Assembly (NCBI GenBank): GCA_023432565.1
Contig: JAEYUL010000093.1
Coordinates: 1 to 38,092, forward strand
DNA length: 38,092 nt
Source: Actinomycetes bacterium
Lineage (GTDB): Bacteria > Actinomycetota > Actinomycetes > Actinomycetales > Cellulomonadaceae
Reading direction: 5' to 3'
Numbering within the stretch: position 1 is the stretch's first letter; each line of letters starts with the position of its first letter. The notes under the pieces are model-generated. The model searched no databases. It was not told the origin of the DNA and saw only the letters and a program-made list of their open reading frames with translations. Shown here piece by piece: positions 8,196 through 15,584 of the stretch. The translations under genes were made by a program, and so were the position numbers.

Positions 8196-9263
8196 GTGAC
8201 GATCGCACCCCCTCCGGCCGCACACCCTCCGACCGCACCGTCGCAGGCCGCACCGTCGCAGGCCGCACCGTCCCAGGCCGCACCGTCCCAGGCCGCACCG
8301 TCTCGGGCTGTCCCGTCTCCGGCTGTCCCGTCTCCGGAGGACGAGTCTCCGCAGGACGAGTCTCCGCAGGACGCGTCCTCACCGGCGGCGCCGGTTCTCG
8401 TCGCTGCGCGTGCGGCCACGCGGCCCGGCCTGTCGCCGTCACGCGCGGGCGACTTCCTGCAGTGCCCGCTGCTCTTCCGGTTCCGCACCGTCGACCGCCT
8501 CCCGGAACCACCCAGCGCGGCCGCGGCGCGTGGCACCCTCGTGCACGCGGTGCTGGAGCACCTGTTCGGCCTGCCCGCCGTCGAGCGCACCCTCGAGGCC
8601 GCGCACCGCCTGCTGCCCGAGCAATGGGCAGTGCTGCGCGAGCAGGAGCCGCAGGTCGGCGAGCTGTTCACCGACGACGGCGCGCTCGCCGAGTGGCTCG
8701 ACTCTGCGCGCGCCCTGCTCGCGACGTACTTCACTCTCGAGGACCCGACGCGCCTCGAGCCCGCCGAACGCGAGCTGTACGTGGTCGCCGAGCTCGAGGA
8801 CGGGCCGCAGCTGCGCGGCATCGTCGACCGCGTGGACGTCGCACCGAACGGGTGGGTCCGGGTCGTCGACTACAAGACCGGCCGCTCCCCGCGCGCGGGC
8901 TTCGAGAGCTCCGCGCTGTTCCAGATGCGGTTCTACGCCTACGTCCTGTGGCGCACCCGCGGGGTGCTGCCCAAGCGGCTGCAGCTCGAGTACCTCGGCG
9001 ACGGCACGATGCTCCAGCACGAGCCGACCGAGCCGGAGCTGCACACGTTCGAGGCCCGGATCCGCTCGATCTGGTCGGGGATCCAGGAGGCGGCCCGCGC
9101 CGACGACTGGCGCACCCGCCGCTCGAAGCTGTGCGACTGGTGCTCGTTCCGCGCGCACTGCCCGGAGTACGGCGGCACTCCCCCACGCCCCGACCCGGAC
9201 GCCGTCGAGCGTGCGACCGGCGTGCGGCCCGCCTCTGCCGCGACCGGTCAGGCGCCCGGCTGA
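8196..9263 (+). CDS. RecB-family PD-(D/E)XK nuclease with Fe-S cysteines
   Basis: A stand-alone Cas4/AddB-like nuclease of 355 aa. The catalytic core shows GIVDRVDV and VVDYKTG (the D...DYK of PD-(D/E)XK enzymes). One N-terminal cysteine (LQCPLLFRFR) and three C-terminal ones (LCDWCSFRAHC) are spaced as in 4Fe-4S nucleases of this family. As I recall, a homologue (Rv2119) lies next to trmI in M. tuberculosis, so the placement is conserved. Its in vivo role, probably DNA repair, is not established. The first 65 residues are an unusual Pro/Ala/Ser/Glu-rich tail encoded by 15-bp tandem repeats, unlike the compact start of the core. The GTG start was chosen for its leaderless promoter; translation could also begin past the repeat. 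Confidence 0.85.
   Translation: MTIAPPPAAHPPTAPSQAAPSQAAPSQAAPSQAAPSRAVPSPAVPSPEDESPQDESPQDASSPAAPVLVAARAATRPGLSPSRAGDFLQCPLLFRFRTVDRLPEPPSAAAARGTLVHAVLEHLFGLPAVERTLEAAHRLLPEQWAVLREQEPQVGELFTDDGALAEWLDSARALLATYFTLEDPTRLEPAERELYVVAELEDGPQLRGIVDRVDVAPNGWVRVVDYKTGRSPRAGFESSALFQMRFYAYVLWRTRGVLPKRLQLEYLGDGTMLQHEPTEPELHTFEARIRSIWSGIQEAARADDWRTRRSKLCDWCSFRAHCPEYGGTPPRPDPDAVERATGVRPASAATGQAPG
8235..8368 (+). repeat. 15-bp tandem repeats inside the RecB-like gene
   Basis: Four near-perfect units of GCACCGTCGCAGGCC (8235-8294) encode APSQA repeats. Decayed units follow, then two identical copies of GGACGAGTCTCCGCA (8339-8368). Each unit keeps the reading frame, so copy-number change would lengthen or shorten a disordered tail without breaking the gene. 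Confidence 0.9.
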
Positions 9264-9314
9264 CGGACGGCGCGCGCCCGGGAGGGTCGCTGCCGGGACC
9301 GTGCCCGCTCGCCG

Positions 9315-10034
9315 TCAGCGCACGGGCAGCACGTCCAGCACCTCGCCCGCGGCGAGGTCCCGCAGCACCTCGAGGTTGAGGTCGCGCAGCGTGCGGATCC
9401 GGCTCAGGCCCGGCCGGTCCGCCACCTGCTGCACGCCCTCGACCGCGAGCGTGCGGGCGCCCGAGGCCAGTGCGGAGGCCACCCCCGCACGAGAGTCCTC
9501 GATCGCGACGCAGCGCTCGATCGGCACCCCCAGCAGCCGCGCGGCCTTGAGGTACGGCTCGGGGTCCGGCTTGCCGGCGTGGCCGTCGTCGCCCGCGACG
9601 ACGGCGTCGAACCCACCTGCGGCCCCGACGAACGGGTCCGTCAGCGCACGGTAGGAGGACGTGACCAGGGCCGTGCGCACCCCGGCCCGACGCACGGTCT
9701 CGAGCGCCTCGCGGGCGCCCGGCTGCCACGGCACCCGGCGGACCACGGCGGCCGCCACGGACGCCGTGAGCTCGGTGACGATCGTGGCGACCGGGAGGTC
9801 GACGCCCCGCGTGCGCAGCACCTGCGCCGAGTGGGTCATGGCGGAGCCGACCAGCTCGGTGGCGTCCGCCGCGCTCCACGGCACGTCGAACCTGGACGTC
9901 AGCTCGACCTCGGCCGCCATCCACAGCGGCTCGGTGTCGATGAGGGTGCCGTCCATGTCGAACAGCACCGCGGCAGGCAACGGCCGTCCGAGCGGGGAGC
10001 CGTCGGTGCGCTCGTCGTGGGAAGGGGCGCTCAC
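9315..10034 (-). CDS. HAD-superfamily hydrolase (beta-phosphoglucomutase-like)
   Basis: A 239-residue phosphatase or phosphomutase of HAD subfamily IA. The nucleophile motif is LFDMDGTLIDT (D26, D28). A helical cap domain lies at about residues 38-100, motif II at LVTSSY, and the Lys/Asp end of the fold at GKPDPEPYLKAARLLG and CVAIEDSRAGV. The sequence resembles phosphatases acting on small sugar phosphates, but the substrate is not readable. The GTG start is preceded by GAGGAG at a suitable distance. It converges on the RecB-like gene with a 51-bp gap and no clear terminator, and is divergent from the PAC2 gene; 10035-10187 contains nothing recognisable. Confidence 0.88.
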   Translation of the reverse strand: MSAPSHDERTDGSPLGRPLPAAVLFDMDGTLIDTEPLWMAAEVELTSRFDVPWSAADATELVGSAMTHSAQVLRTRGVDLPVATIVTELTASVAAAVVRRVPWQPGAREALETVRRAGVRTALVTSSYRALTDPFVGAAGGFDAVVAGDDGHAGKPDPEPYLKAARLLGVPIERCVAIEDSRAGVASALASGARTLAVEGVQQVADRPGLSRIRTLRDLNLEVLRDLAAGEVLDVLPVR

Positions 10035-10187
10035 GGTGTCTCCTCGGGCTCGCGGTGCGGTCCCTCGCCAATGTAGTGCCCGGTGGGCGCCGTCTCATCC
10101 GCGCGGCGACCGCCGCGTCGGCGCAGGTGAGGGGCGCCACACCGGGAAGCACGGGCGATGCTCGCGTCCGCCGATGGGCGAGCGGCC

Positions 10188-10193
10188 TACGCT
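10188..10193 (+). promoter_or_regulatory. Leaderless -10 box of the PAC2 gene
   Basis: TACGCT six nt before the GTG at 10200. Confidence 0.45.
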
Positions 10194-10199
10194 GGCCGT

Positions 10200-11057
10200 G
10201 TGACTGGACCCACCTCGGAGCTGCCCGTCGGCCGAACGATCCTCCTCGCCGCGTTCGAGGGCTGGAACGACGCGGGTGCGGCGGCCACGCATGCGCTCGA
10301 GCACCTGCACGACGTGTGGGGCGCGGAGCACGTCGACGAGCTCGATCCCGAGGAGTACCACGACTTCCAGGTCAACCGACCGCACGTGAGCATGCGCGAC
10401 GACGGCGAGCGGGAGATCACGTGGCCCACCACGGCGGTCGCAGTCGCCGTCGCGCCACGCTCGGGCAGGCGCGTGGTGCTGGTGCACGGCATCGAGCCGT
10501 CGATGCGCTGGCGTCGCTACAGCCACGAGCTGCTGGACATCGCCGCGACGCTCGAGGTGGACACCGTCGTGACCGTGGGCGCGTTGCTCGCGGACGTGCC
10601 GCACAGCAGACCGATCCCGGTCACCGCGACGTCGGAGGACGCCGGGCTCCGTGAGCTCCTCGGCATCGAGGCGAGCACGTACGAGGGACCCACCGGCATC
10701 GTGGGGGTGCTGCAGCACGAGGCGTCCGCACGTGGGCTCGCTGCGATGTCCCTGTGGGCCGCCGTCCCGCACTACGTCGCGCACCCGCCGTCGCCCAAGG
10801 CCACGCTCGCGCTGCTGCGCCGGCTCGAGGAGATCCTGGGCGAGCCCATCTCGATGGGCGACCTGCCGGACGAGGCGGCGGCGTGGCAGCAGGGGGTCGA
10901 CGAGCTCGCGGGCGAGGACGGCGAGATCGGCGAGTACGTGCGCCAGCTCGAGGAGGCCAAGGACACGGCCGATCTTCCCGAGGCGTCAGGCGAGGCGATC
11001 GCTCAGGAGTTCGAGCGCTACCTGCGGCGCCGCGACAAGGGCACCGGGAACGCCTGA
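10200..11057 (+). CDS. PAC2-family protein
   Basis: A 285-residue member of the PAC2 family, named after a eukaryotic proteasome assembly chaperone. The opening RTILLAAFEGWNDAGAAA and the later MSLWAAVPHYVAHPPSPKA are typical of actinobacterial members. The C-terminal 70 residues are acidic and helical (YVRQLEEAKD onwards). The bacterial function is not established; proximity to arc and dop is suggestive but does not prove a link to the proteasome. An in-frame ATG at 10158 lacks both a ribosome binding site and family similarity, so I chose the GTG at 10200. The gene converges on mshC across 124 bp without an obvious terminator. Confidence 0.88.
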   Translation: MTGPTSELPVGRTILLAAFEGWNDAGAAATHALEHLHDVWGAEHVDELDPEEYHDFQVNRPHVSMRDDGEREITWPTTAVAVAVAPRSGRRVVLVHGIEPSMRWRRYSHELLDIAATLEVDTVVTVGALLADVPHSRPIPVTATSEDAGLRELLGIEASTYEGPTGIVGVLQHEASARGLAAMSLWAAVPHYVAHPPSPKATLALLRRLEEILGEPISMGDLPDEAAAWQQGVDELAGEDGEIGEYVRQLEEAKDTADLPEASGEAIAQEFERYLRRRDKGTGNA

Positions 11058-11181
11058 CACCAGCGGCGGAGCCTGCGGCCCACCCGGAGCGCCTCGCGCC
11101 CCACAGGTCGCACCGCGCAGCCCCCGTGCGGTCGGCGCACCTGGGCGCGGTTCGCGCACGCCCGTGGGCGCCGCTCGTGGG

Positions 11182-12441
11182 TCAGAGGCGCACGCCGAGG
11201 AGGGCGTCCACGGTGCGCGCCACGACGCCGGGCGCACCCTCGTCGAAGCCTGTGCCGCCGACCTGCGAGCCGGTCAGCGTGCGCGCCGCCCACTCGTCGA
11301 CGACGGCCAGCGCGGTGGGCGTGTCCAGGTCGTCGGCGACGGCCGCGCGCACCGCCGCGAGCACGGGGCCCGCGTCGGCGCCGCCGTTGCCGGACAACGC
11401 ACGCCGCCACGTCTCCAGGCGCTGCACGCCCTGGGCGAGCACGGCGTCCGTCCACTCCCAGTCGTCGCGGTAGCGGTGCGCGAGGATCGCCAGCCGGATC
11501 GCCATCGGCTCGACCCCCTGCTCGCGCAGCCGCGAGACCAGCACGAGGTTCCCGCGCGACTTGCTCATCTTCTCGCCGTCGAGCGCGACCATCCCCGCGT
11601 GGACGTGGACCCGGCCGCCGGAGCCGCCCCCGAGCACCCGCAGGTGCGACGTGCTCATCTCGTGGTGCGGGAACAGCAGGTCGGAGCCGCCGCCCTCCAC
11701 GTCGAACGACGCACCGAGCGCGTCGCCCGCGATCACGGCGCACTCGATGTGCCAGCCTGGCCTGCCGCGGCCGAGCGACGCGCCGTCCCAGGACGGCTCG
11801 TCGGGCCGTTCGGCGCGCCACAGCAGCGGGTCGAGCGGTGAGCGCTTGCCGGGACGGTCCGGGTCGCCGCCGCGCTCGGCGAACAGCTCGAGCATCGTCG
11901 TGGCGTCCAGGTGCGCGACGGCGCCGAACTCCGGGTCGCGCGAGAGGTCGGCGTAGACGTCCTCCCCCGGTCCGCCGGGGACGGGCAGCCGGTAGGCCGC
12001 GCCGTCGGCGACGAGCTTCTCGACGGCGACGACGATCGAGGCGACCGACTCCACCACGCCCGCCCAGGCATCCGGCGGGACGACGCCGAGCGCCGTCATG
12101 TCCTCGCTGTAGAGGGCGACCTGCTGGGCGGCGAGCTCGCGCCAGTCCACACCCGTCGCGGTCGCACGCTCGAGCAGCGGGTCGTCGACGTCCGTGACGT
12201 TCGAGGCGTACAGCACGCGCTTGCCCTCGTCGCGCCATGCCCGTCCCAGGACGTCGAACGCGAGGTAGGTCGCTGCGTGGCCGATGTGCGTCGCGTCGTA
12301 CGGCGTGATGCCGCAGACGTAGAGCGACGCGTCGGGCCCGGGCGCTGCGACCACGAGCTCGCCGGTGGACGAGTCGCGCACGCGGACGGGGCCACCACGG
12401 CCGGGGAGCTCGGGGATCTGCGGGGCCGGCCAGGTGAGCAC
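11182..12441 (-). CDS. mshC: Cysteine:glucosaminyl-inositol ligase MshC
   Basis: MshC joins L-cysteine to GlcN-Ins using ATP, the penultimate step of mycothiol synthesis. At 419 aa it has the length of MshC rather than cysteinyl-tRNA synthetase. The signature CGITPYDATHIGHA (residues 43-56) differs from the CGPTVYD of CysS. The second class-I synthetase motif KMSKS is at 291-295. C43, C234 and H259 are in positions to bind the zinc that holds the cysteine substrate. The anticodon-binding region of CysS is missing, as expected. The GTG start has TAGGCT six nt upstream. Mycothiol places the host firmly in the actinobacteria and links this locus to cysteine demand. Confidence 0.96.
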   Translation of the reverse strand: MLTWPAPQIPELPGRGGPVRVRDSSTGELVVAAPGPDASLYVCGITPYDATHIGHAATYLAFDVLGRAWRDEGKRVLYASNVTDVDDPLLERATATGVDWRELAAQQVALYSEDMTALGVVPPDAWAGVVESVASIVVAVEKLVADGAAYRLPVPGGPGEDVYADLSRDPEFGAVAHLDATTMLELFAERGGDPDRPGKRSPLDPLLWRAERPDEPSWDGASLGRGRPGWHIECAVIAGDALGASFDVEGGGSDLLFPHHEMSTSHLRVLGGGSGGRVHVHAGMVALDGEKMSKSRGNLVLVSRLREQGVEPMAIRLAILAHRYRDDWEWTDAVLAQGVQRLETWRRALSGNGGADAGPVLAAVRAAVADDLDTPTALAVVDEWAARTLTGSQVGGTGFDEGAPGVVARTVDALLGVRL

Positions 12442-12447
12442 GCGCCA

Positions 12448-12453
12448 AGCCTA
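12448..12453 (-). promoter_or_regulatory. Leaderless -10 box of mshC
   Basis: TAGGCT on the minus strand, six nt before the mshC GTG. Confidence 0.5.
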
Positions 12454-12499
12454 ACGGCGCGGTGAGGCGACTCGTACGGCGCACTCGACCGGCGAGCGT

Positions 12500-12505
12500 C
12501 AGAAT
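12500..12505 (+). promoter_or_regulatory. Leaderless -10 box of the CorA-type gene
   Basis: CAGAAT six nt before the GTG at 12512. It lacks the first T of TANNNT but keeps the spacing seen at neighbouring genes. Confidence 0.35.
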
Positions 12506-12511
12506 CGGGGC

Positions 12512-13552
12512 GTGGACGACGAGCGCCTGCTGCGGACCTACACCGACGTCGACGACGAGTGGCGCCGGGTGGACCACCTGCCGACGACCGGCGCGGTGTG
12601 GGTCGTCGCCCGTGACGGCGACGCCGTGCGCGAGCTGGCCCAGGCGCACCGGCTCAGCTCCCAGGCGCTGCGGGTGCTCGAGGAGCACCCCGTCGCTCCC
12701 TCGTCGGACGAGGAGTCCGGACGGCACCTGCGCGGACGCGTCGACCGCTTGACCGACGGCGAGCTCGTGCTGTCGGTGTCCACGGTGTCGTATGTCGAGC
12801 AGACCCGCGACGTCCGCACCGGACTGCTCCTGTGCGTGCTGACCGACGACCTCCTGATCACGTGCGAGCACGGCGAGGCCGACGTCCTCACGCTCGCCGC
12901 GGACCGGCTGTGCGACGGGCCGTTGGTGCCGGACTCCGGCGTCCGCCAGGTCCTGGCGGCGATCCTGCTCACTCTGGTGAACCGCGCGTCCGACGTCGAG
13001 GCGGATCTCGGTGACGCCGTGGCGGACCTCGAGCAGCTGGTGGTCACGCCGGGCTCCGCGGTGGGCGCGGACCGACCGAACGGCCAGGGCCCGCTCCGGG
13101 CGGTCTACGCGCTCAAGCGCGAGATCGCCGAGGCTCGCCGAGCGCTCGGGCCGATGACGAGCGCCCTGCCGGAGCTCGAGGCACAGACGCGGGTGCAGCT
13201 CGCCAAGGACCGCGGGCGCAGCGGGCACGCCGCGACACCCGAGTGGATGCATCACGTGCGCGAACGAGCCGACCGTGTGGACTCGCACCTCGAGTCCCAC
13301 GACGCGCTGCTCGACGCGATGCTCTCGGTGTACCTCAGCAACGTGTCGGTCCGGCAGAACGAGGACATGCGCAAGATCTCGGCGTGGGCGGCCATGATCA
13401 CGGTGGCCACCCTCATCGCGGGGATCTACGGCATGAACTTCCGGCACATGCCCGAGCTCGCGTGGCCCTACGGGTACCCCTTCGCGCTCGTCCTCATGGC
13501 CGGCGCCTGCCTGCTGCTGTTCCGGGCGTTCCGTCGCTCGGGCTGGCTGTGA
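12512..13552 (+). CDS. CorA-family divalent metal transporter
   Basis: A 346-residue member of the CorA family of Mg2+/Co2+ channels. It has the expected long soluble N-terminal domain (about 1-280) ending in a stalk helix. Two C-terminal helices follow, with the ion-selectivity motif GMN (GIYGMNF) after the first, at about residues 308-314. The periplasmic loop is short (RHMPELAWPYGYP), as usual. The C-terminus is basic (RAFRRSGWL). The gene is divergent from mshC by 70 bp and convergent with uppP by 10 bp. Whether the ion is Mg2+, Co2+ or Zn2+ cannot be told from sequence. Confidence 0.9.
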   Translation: MDDERLLRTYTDVDDEWRRVDHLPTTGAVWVVARDGDAVRELAQAHRLSSQALRVLEEHPVAPSSDEESGRHLRGRVDRLTDGELVLSVSTVSYVEQTRDVRTGLLLCVLTDDLLITCEHGEADVLTLAADRLCDGPLVPDSGVRQVLAAILLTLVNRASDVEADLGDAVADLEQLVVTPGSAVGADRPNGQGPLRAVYALKREIAEARRALGPMTSALPELEAQTRVQLAKDRGRSGHAATPEWMHHVRERADRVDSHLESHDALLDAMLSVYLSNVSVRQNEDMRKISAWAAMITVATLIAGIYGMNFRHMPELAWPYGYPFALVLMAGACLLLFRAFRRSGWL

Positions 13553-13562
13553 CGAGCGTCCG

Positions 13563-14453
13563 TCAGGACGTGGCCGGCAGCGCGTCGACCGCGCCCGTCA
13601 GGAGCAGCACGACGACGAGCGCGGCCAGGCCCAGCCGGTAGTACACGAAAGGCCTGTAGCTGAAGGTGGACACGATCTTCAGGAACGCGATGATCACGAG
13701 GTAGCCGACGACGAACGCGACGACCGTGGCGAGCAGGGTCGCCCCGAGACCCGGGGTGCCCGCCGTGCCGAAGTCGTCGACGGACTTGGCCAGCTGGAAC
13801 AGGCCCGACCCGAACACGGCGGGGATCGCGAGCAGGAACGAGTACCGCGCGGACGCTTCGCGGGTGTAGCCCATGAGCAGACCGCCCGTGATGGTGCCGC
13901 CCGACCGTGAGACGCCCGGGATCAGGGCGAGCGCCTGCCAGAACCCGAACTGCACGGCGTCGCGGGCGGTCAGCTGCTCGAGCGGCTTGGCCCGTGCGCC
14001 GATCCGGTCCGCCCAGCCCAGGATGAGCGCGAAGAGGGCCAAGGTCAGCGCGACGAGCCACAGGTTACGGAACGCGTGCTCGATCTTGTCCTGGAAGAGC
14101 AGCCCGAGCACGACGATCGGGACCGTGCCGAGCGCGATGAACCACGCCATGAGCGCGTCGTGATCCGGCCGCCGGCCGACCGGCGCCCCGACCCGCGCGC
14201 GCAGGTCCGTGCCGTACGCCCCCCGCAGCGCTGACCACCACGCGGACACGATGCGGACGATGTCCCTGCGGAAGTACAGCAGCACCGCAGTCTCGGTCCC
14301 GAGCTGGGTGATCGCGGTGAACGCAGCACCCGGATCACCACCGAGCAGGTCGCCCACGATGCGCAGGTGCGCGCTCGAGGAGACCGGGAGGAACTCGGTC
14401 AGGCCTTGCACGAGACCGAGGACGATCGCTTCGAGCCAGTTCATGTCTCCCAC
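13563..14453 (-). CDS. uppP: Undecaprenyl-diphosphatase UppP (BacA)
   Basis: This membrane enzyme dephosphorylates undecaprenyl diphosphate to recycle the cell-wall lipid carrier, and its family confers bacitracin resistance. The protein (296 aa) has the N-terminal motif VLGLVQGLTEFLPVSSSAH with the conserved glutamate and histidine, and the second motif PGVSRSGGTITGGLL with the conserved Ser-Arg. About eight membrane segments can be seen. Two starts are possible: the GTG at 14453, with TATCGT eight nt upstream, and an ATG three codons later (14444) with GGGAG very close. The GTG fits the leaderless pattern of the neighbourhood. As I recall, M. tuberculosis uppP also lies a few genes from mshC. 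Confidence 0.95.
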   Translation of the reverse strand: MGDMNWLEAIVLGLVQGLTEFLPVSSSAHLRIVGDLLGGDPGAAFTAITQLGTETAVLLYFRRDIVRIVSAWWSALRGAYGTDLRARVGAPVGRRPDHDALMAWFIALGTVPIVVLGLLFQDKIEHAFRNLWLVALTLALFALILGWADRIGARAKPLEQLTARDAVQFGFWQALALIPGVSRSGGTITGGLLMGYTREASARYSFLLAIPAVFGSGLFQLAKSVDDFGTAGTPGLGATLLATVVAFVVGYLVIIAFLKIVSTFSYRPFVYYRLGLAALVVVLLLTGAVDALPATS

Positions 14454-14461
14454 GGGCGGTC

Positions 14462-14467
14462 ACGATA
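14462..14467 (-). promoter_or_regulatory. Leaderless -10 box of uppP
   Basis: TATCGT on the minus strand, eight nt before the GTG at 14453. Confidence 0.4.
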
Positions 14468-14523
14468 TCCCGGCGTCCGCCCGGCGGCCGCCGCGGGAGC
14501 GCCGAGCAGCGGGACGCCGCGGC

Positions 14524-14529
14524 TAGGGT
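14524..14529 (+). promoter_or_regulatory. Leaderless -10 box of the aldo/keto reductase gene
   Basis: TAGGGT eight nt before the ATG at 14538; no Shine-Dalgarno sequence. Confidence 0.45.
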
Positions 14530-14537
14530 GACGCACC

Positions 14538-15509
14538 ATGGAGCATCGTCACGTCGGACGCACGGGCCTGCGTGTCTCGCGCATCGGCCTGGGCACCATG
14601 ACCTGGAGCCGGGACACCGACGAGCACGAGGCCGCCGAGCAGCTGCGCGAGCTCGTCGCGGCGGGTGGCTCGCTGGTCGACACGTCGTCCTCCTACGCCG
14701 AGGGAGGTGCCGAGGAGCTCCTCGGCTCGCTCATCGGCACGGTCGTCGCGCGAGACGAGCTCGTGCTGTGCACCAAGGCAGGCGTGCGGCGCACCGCCAC
14801 CGGGCCGGTCGTCGACGCCTCGCGCGGCGGACTGCTGGCGTCGCTCGACGCCTCGCTCGAGCGTCTCGGCACGGATCACGTCGACCTGTTCCTCGTGCAG
14901 TCCCCCGACCCGCGCACGCCCCTGGAGGAGACGGCCTTCGCGCTGCGGCAGGCGGTCTCCTCGGGCCGCGCACGGTACGTCGGCGTGGCGAACCACGCGG
15001 GCTGGCAGGTCGCCGCGCTCGCGGCGATGCTCGACGCTCCGTACGACCGCGTCGGCCTGTGCGCCGTCCAGATGGAGTACTCGCTGCTGCAGCGCGGGAT
15101 CGAGCGTGAGGTCGCGCCGGCCGCGCGCGCTCTCGGTGCAGGCGTGCTGGCGTGGTCCCCCCTCGGCCGCGGGGTGCTCACCGGCAAGTACCGGCGCACG
15201 GTCCCGGCCGACTCACGCGCGGCATCGCCGCACCTGGCCGGCTTCGTCGAGCCGTACCTCACCGCCCCCGCGTCGGCGGTCGTGGACGCGGTCGTCACCG
15301 CGGCCGCAGGCCTGGCGCGCCAGCCGCTCGAGGTCGCGCTCGCGTGGCTCGCCCGGCGCGACCTCGTCGCGTCCGCGATCGTCGGAGCGCGCACCGCGAG
15401 CCAGCTGCGCGGTGCCCTGACGAGCCTCGACCTGGAGCTGCCGGACGAGATCGCCCAGGCGCTGGACGACGTCTCGGCTCCGGTCGTCGGTTATCCGGAG
15501 CGGTTCTAG
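14538..15509 (+). CDS. Aldo/keto reductase with altered catalytic tetrad
   Basis: A 323-residue NADPH-dependent reductase fold. The start RHVGRTGLRVSRIGLGTMTW and the end (SAIVGARTASQLRGAL, the cofactor phosphate-binding segment) are typical of the family. Of the catalytic tetrad Asp-Tyr-Lys-His, D48 (LVDTSSSYAEG), Y53 and K80 (LCTKAG) are present. The histidine is replaced by Gln at residue 121 (VDLFLVQSPDP). Potassium-channel beta subunits of this superfamily also lack the histidine (they have Asn) and turn over slowly. Reduced or changed activity is therefore likely, and the substrate is unknown. It converges on the large secreted-protein gene, with a hairpin between them. Confidence 0.9.
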   Translation: MEHRHVGRTGLRVSRIGLGTMTWSRDTDEHEAAEQLRELVAAGGSLVDTSSSYAEGGAEELLGSLIGTVVARDELVLCTKAGVRRTATGPVVDASRGGLLASLDASLERLGTDHVDLFLVQSPDPRTPLEETAFALRQAVSSGRARYVGVANHAGWQVAALAAMLDAPYDRVGLCAVQMEYSLLQRGIEREVAPAARALGAGVLAWSPLGRGVLTGKYRRTVPADSRAASPHLAGFVEPYLTAPASAVVDAVVTAAAGLARQPLEVALAWLARRDLVASAIVGARTASQLRGALTSLDLELPDEIAQALDDVSAPVVGYPERF

Positions 15510-15527
15510 CCCGACGCGCACGACACG

Positions 15528-15565
15528 CCTGTGGCGCCCGCCCCCAGGGGTGCGAGCGCCACAGG
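15528..15565. terminator. Bidirectional hairpin between convergent genes
   Basis: A 10-bp perfect inverted repeat (CCTGTGGCGC at 15528-15537, GCGCCACAGG at 15556-15565) lies midway between the aldo/keto reductase stop and the stop of the riboswitch operon's last gene. The 18-nt loop has its own G:C pairing potential. No U tract on either strand. Confidence 0.6.
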
Positions 15566-15584
15566 TCGCGACCAAGACGGCCGG

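Noticed and set aside
8235..8368. CRISPR-like or iteron-like array
   Set aside because: Units are contiguous with no spacers and lie in a coding frame, so they are coding tandem repeats.
11058..11181. Terminator between the PAC2 gene and mshC
   Set aside because: Only short, imperfect stems of about five pairs can be drawn, which is expected by chance here.
11182..12441. Second cysteinyl-tRNA synthetase
   Set aside because: The CGITPYDATHIGH signature and the 419-aa length without an anticodon-binding domain fit MshC better.
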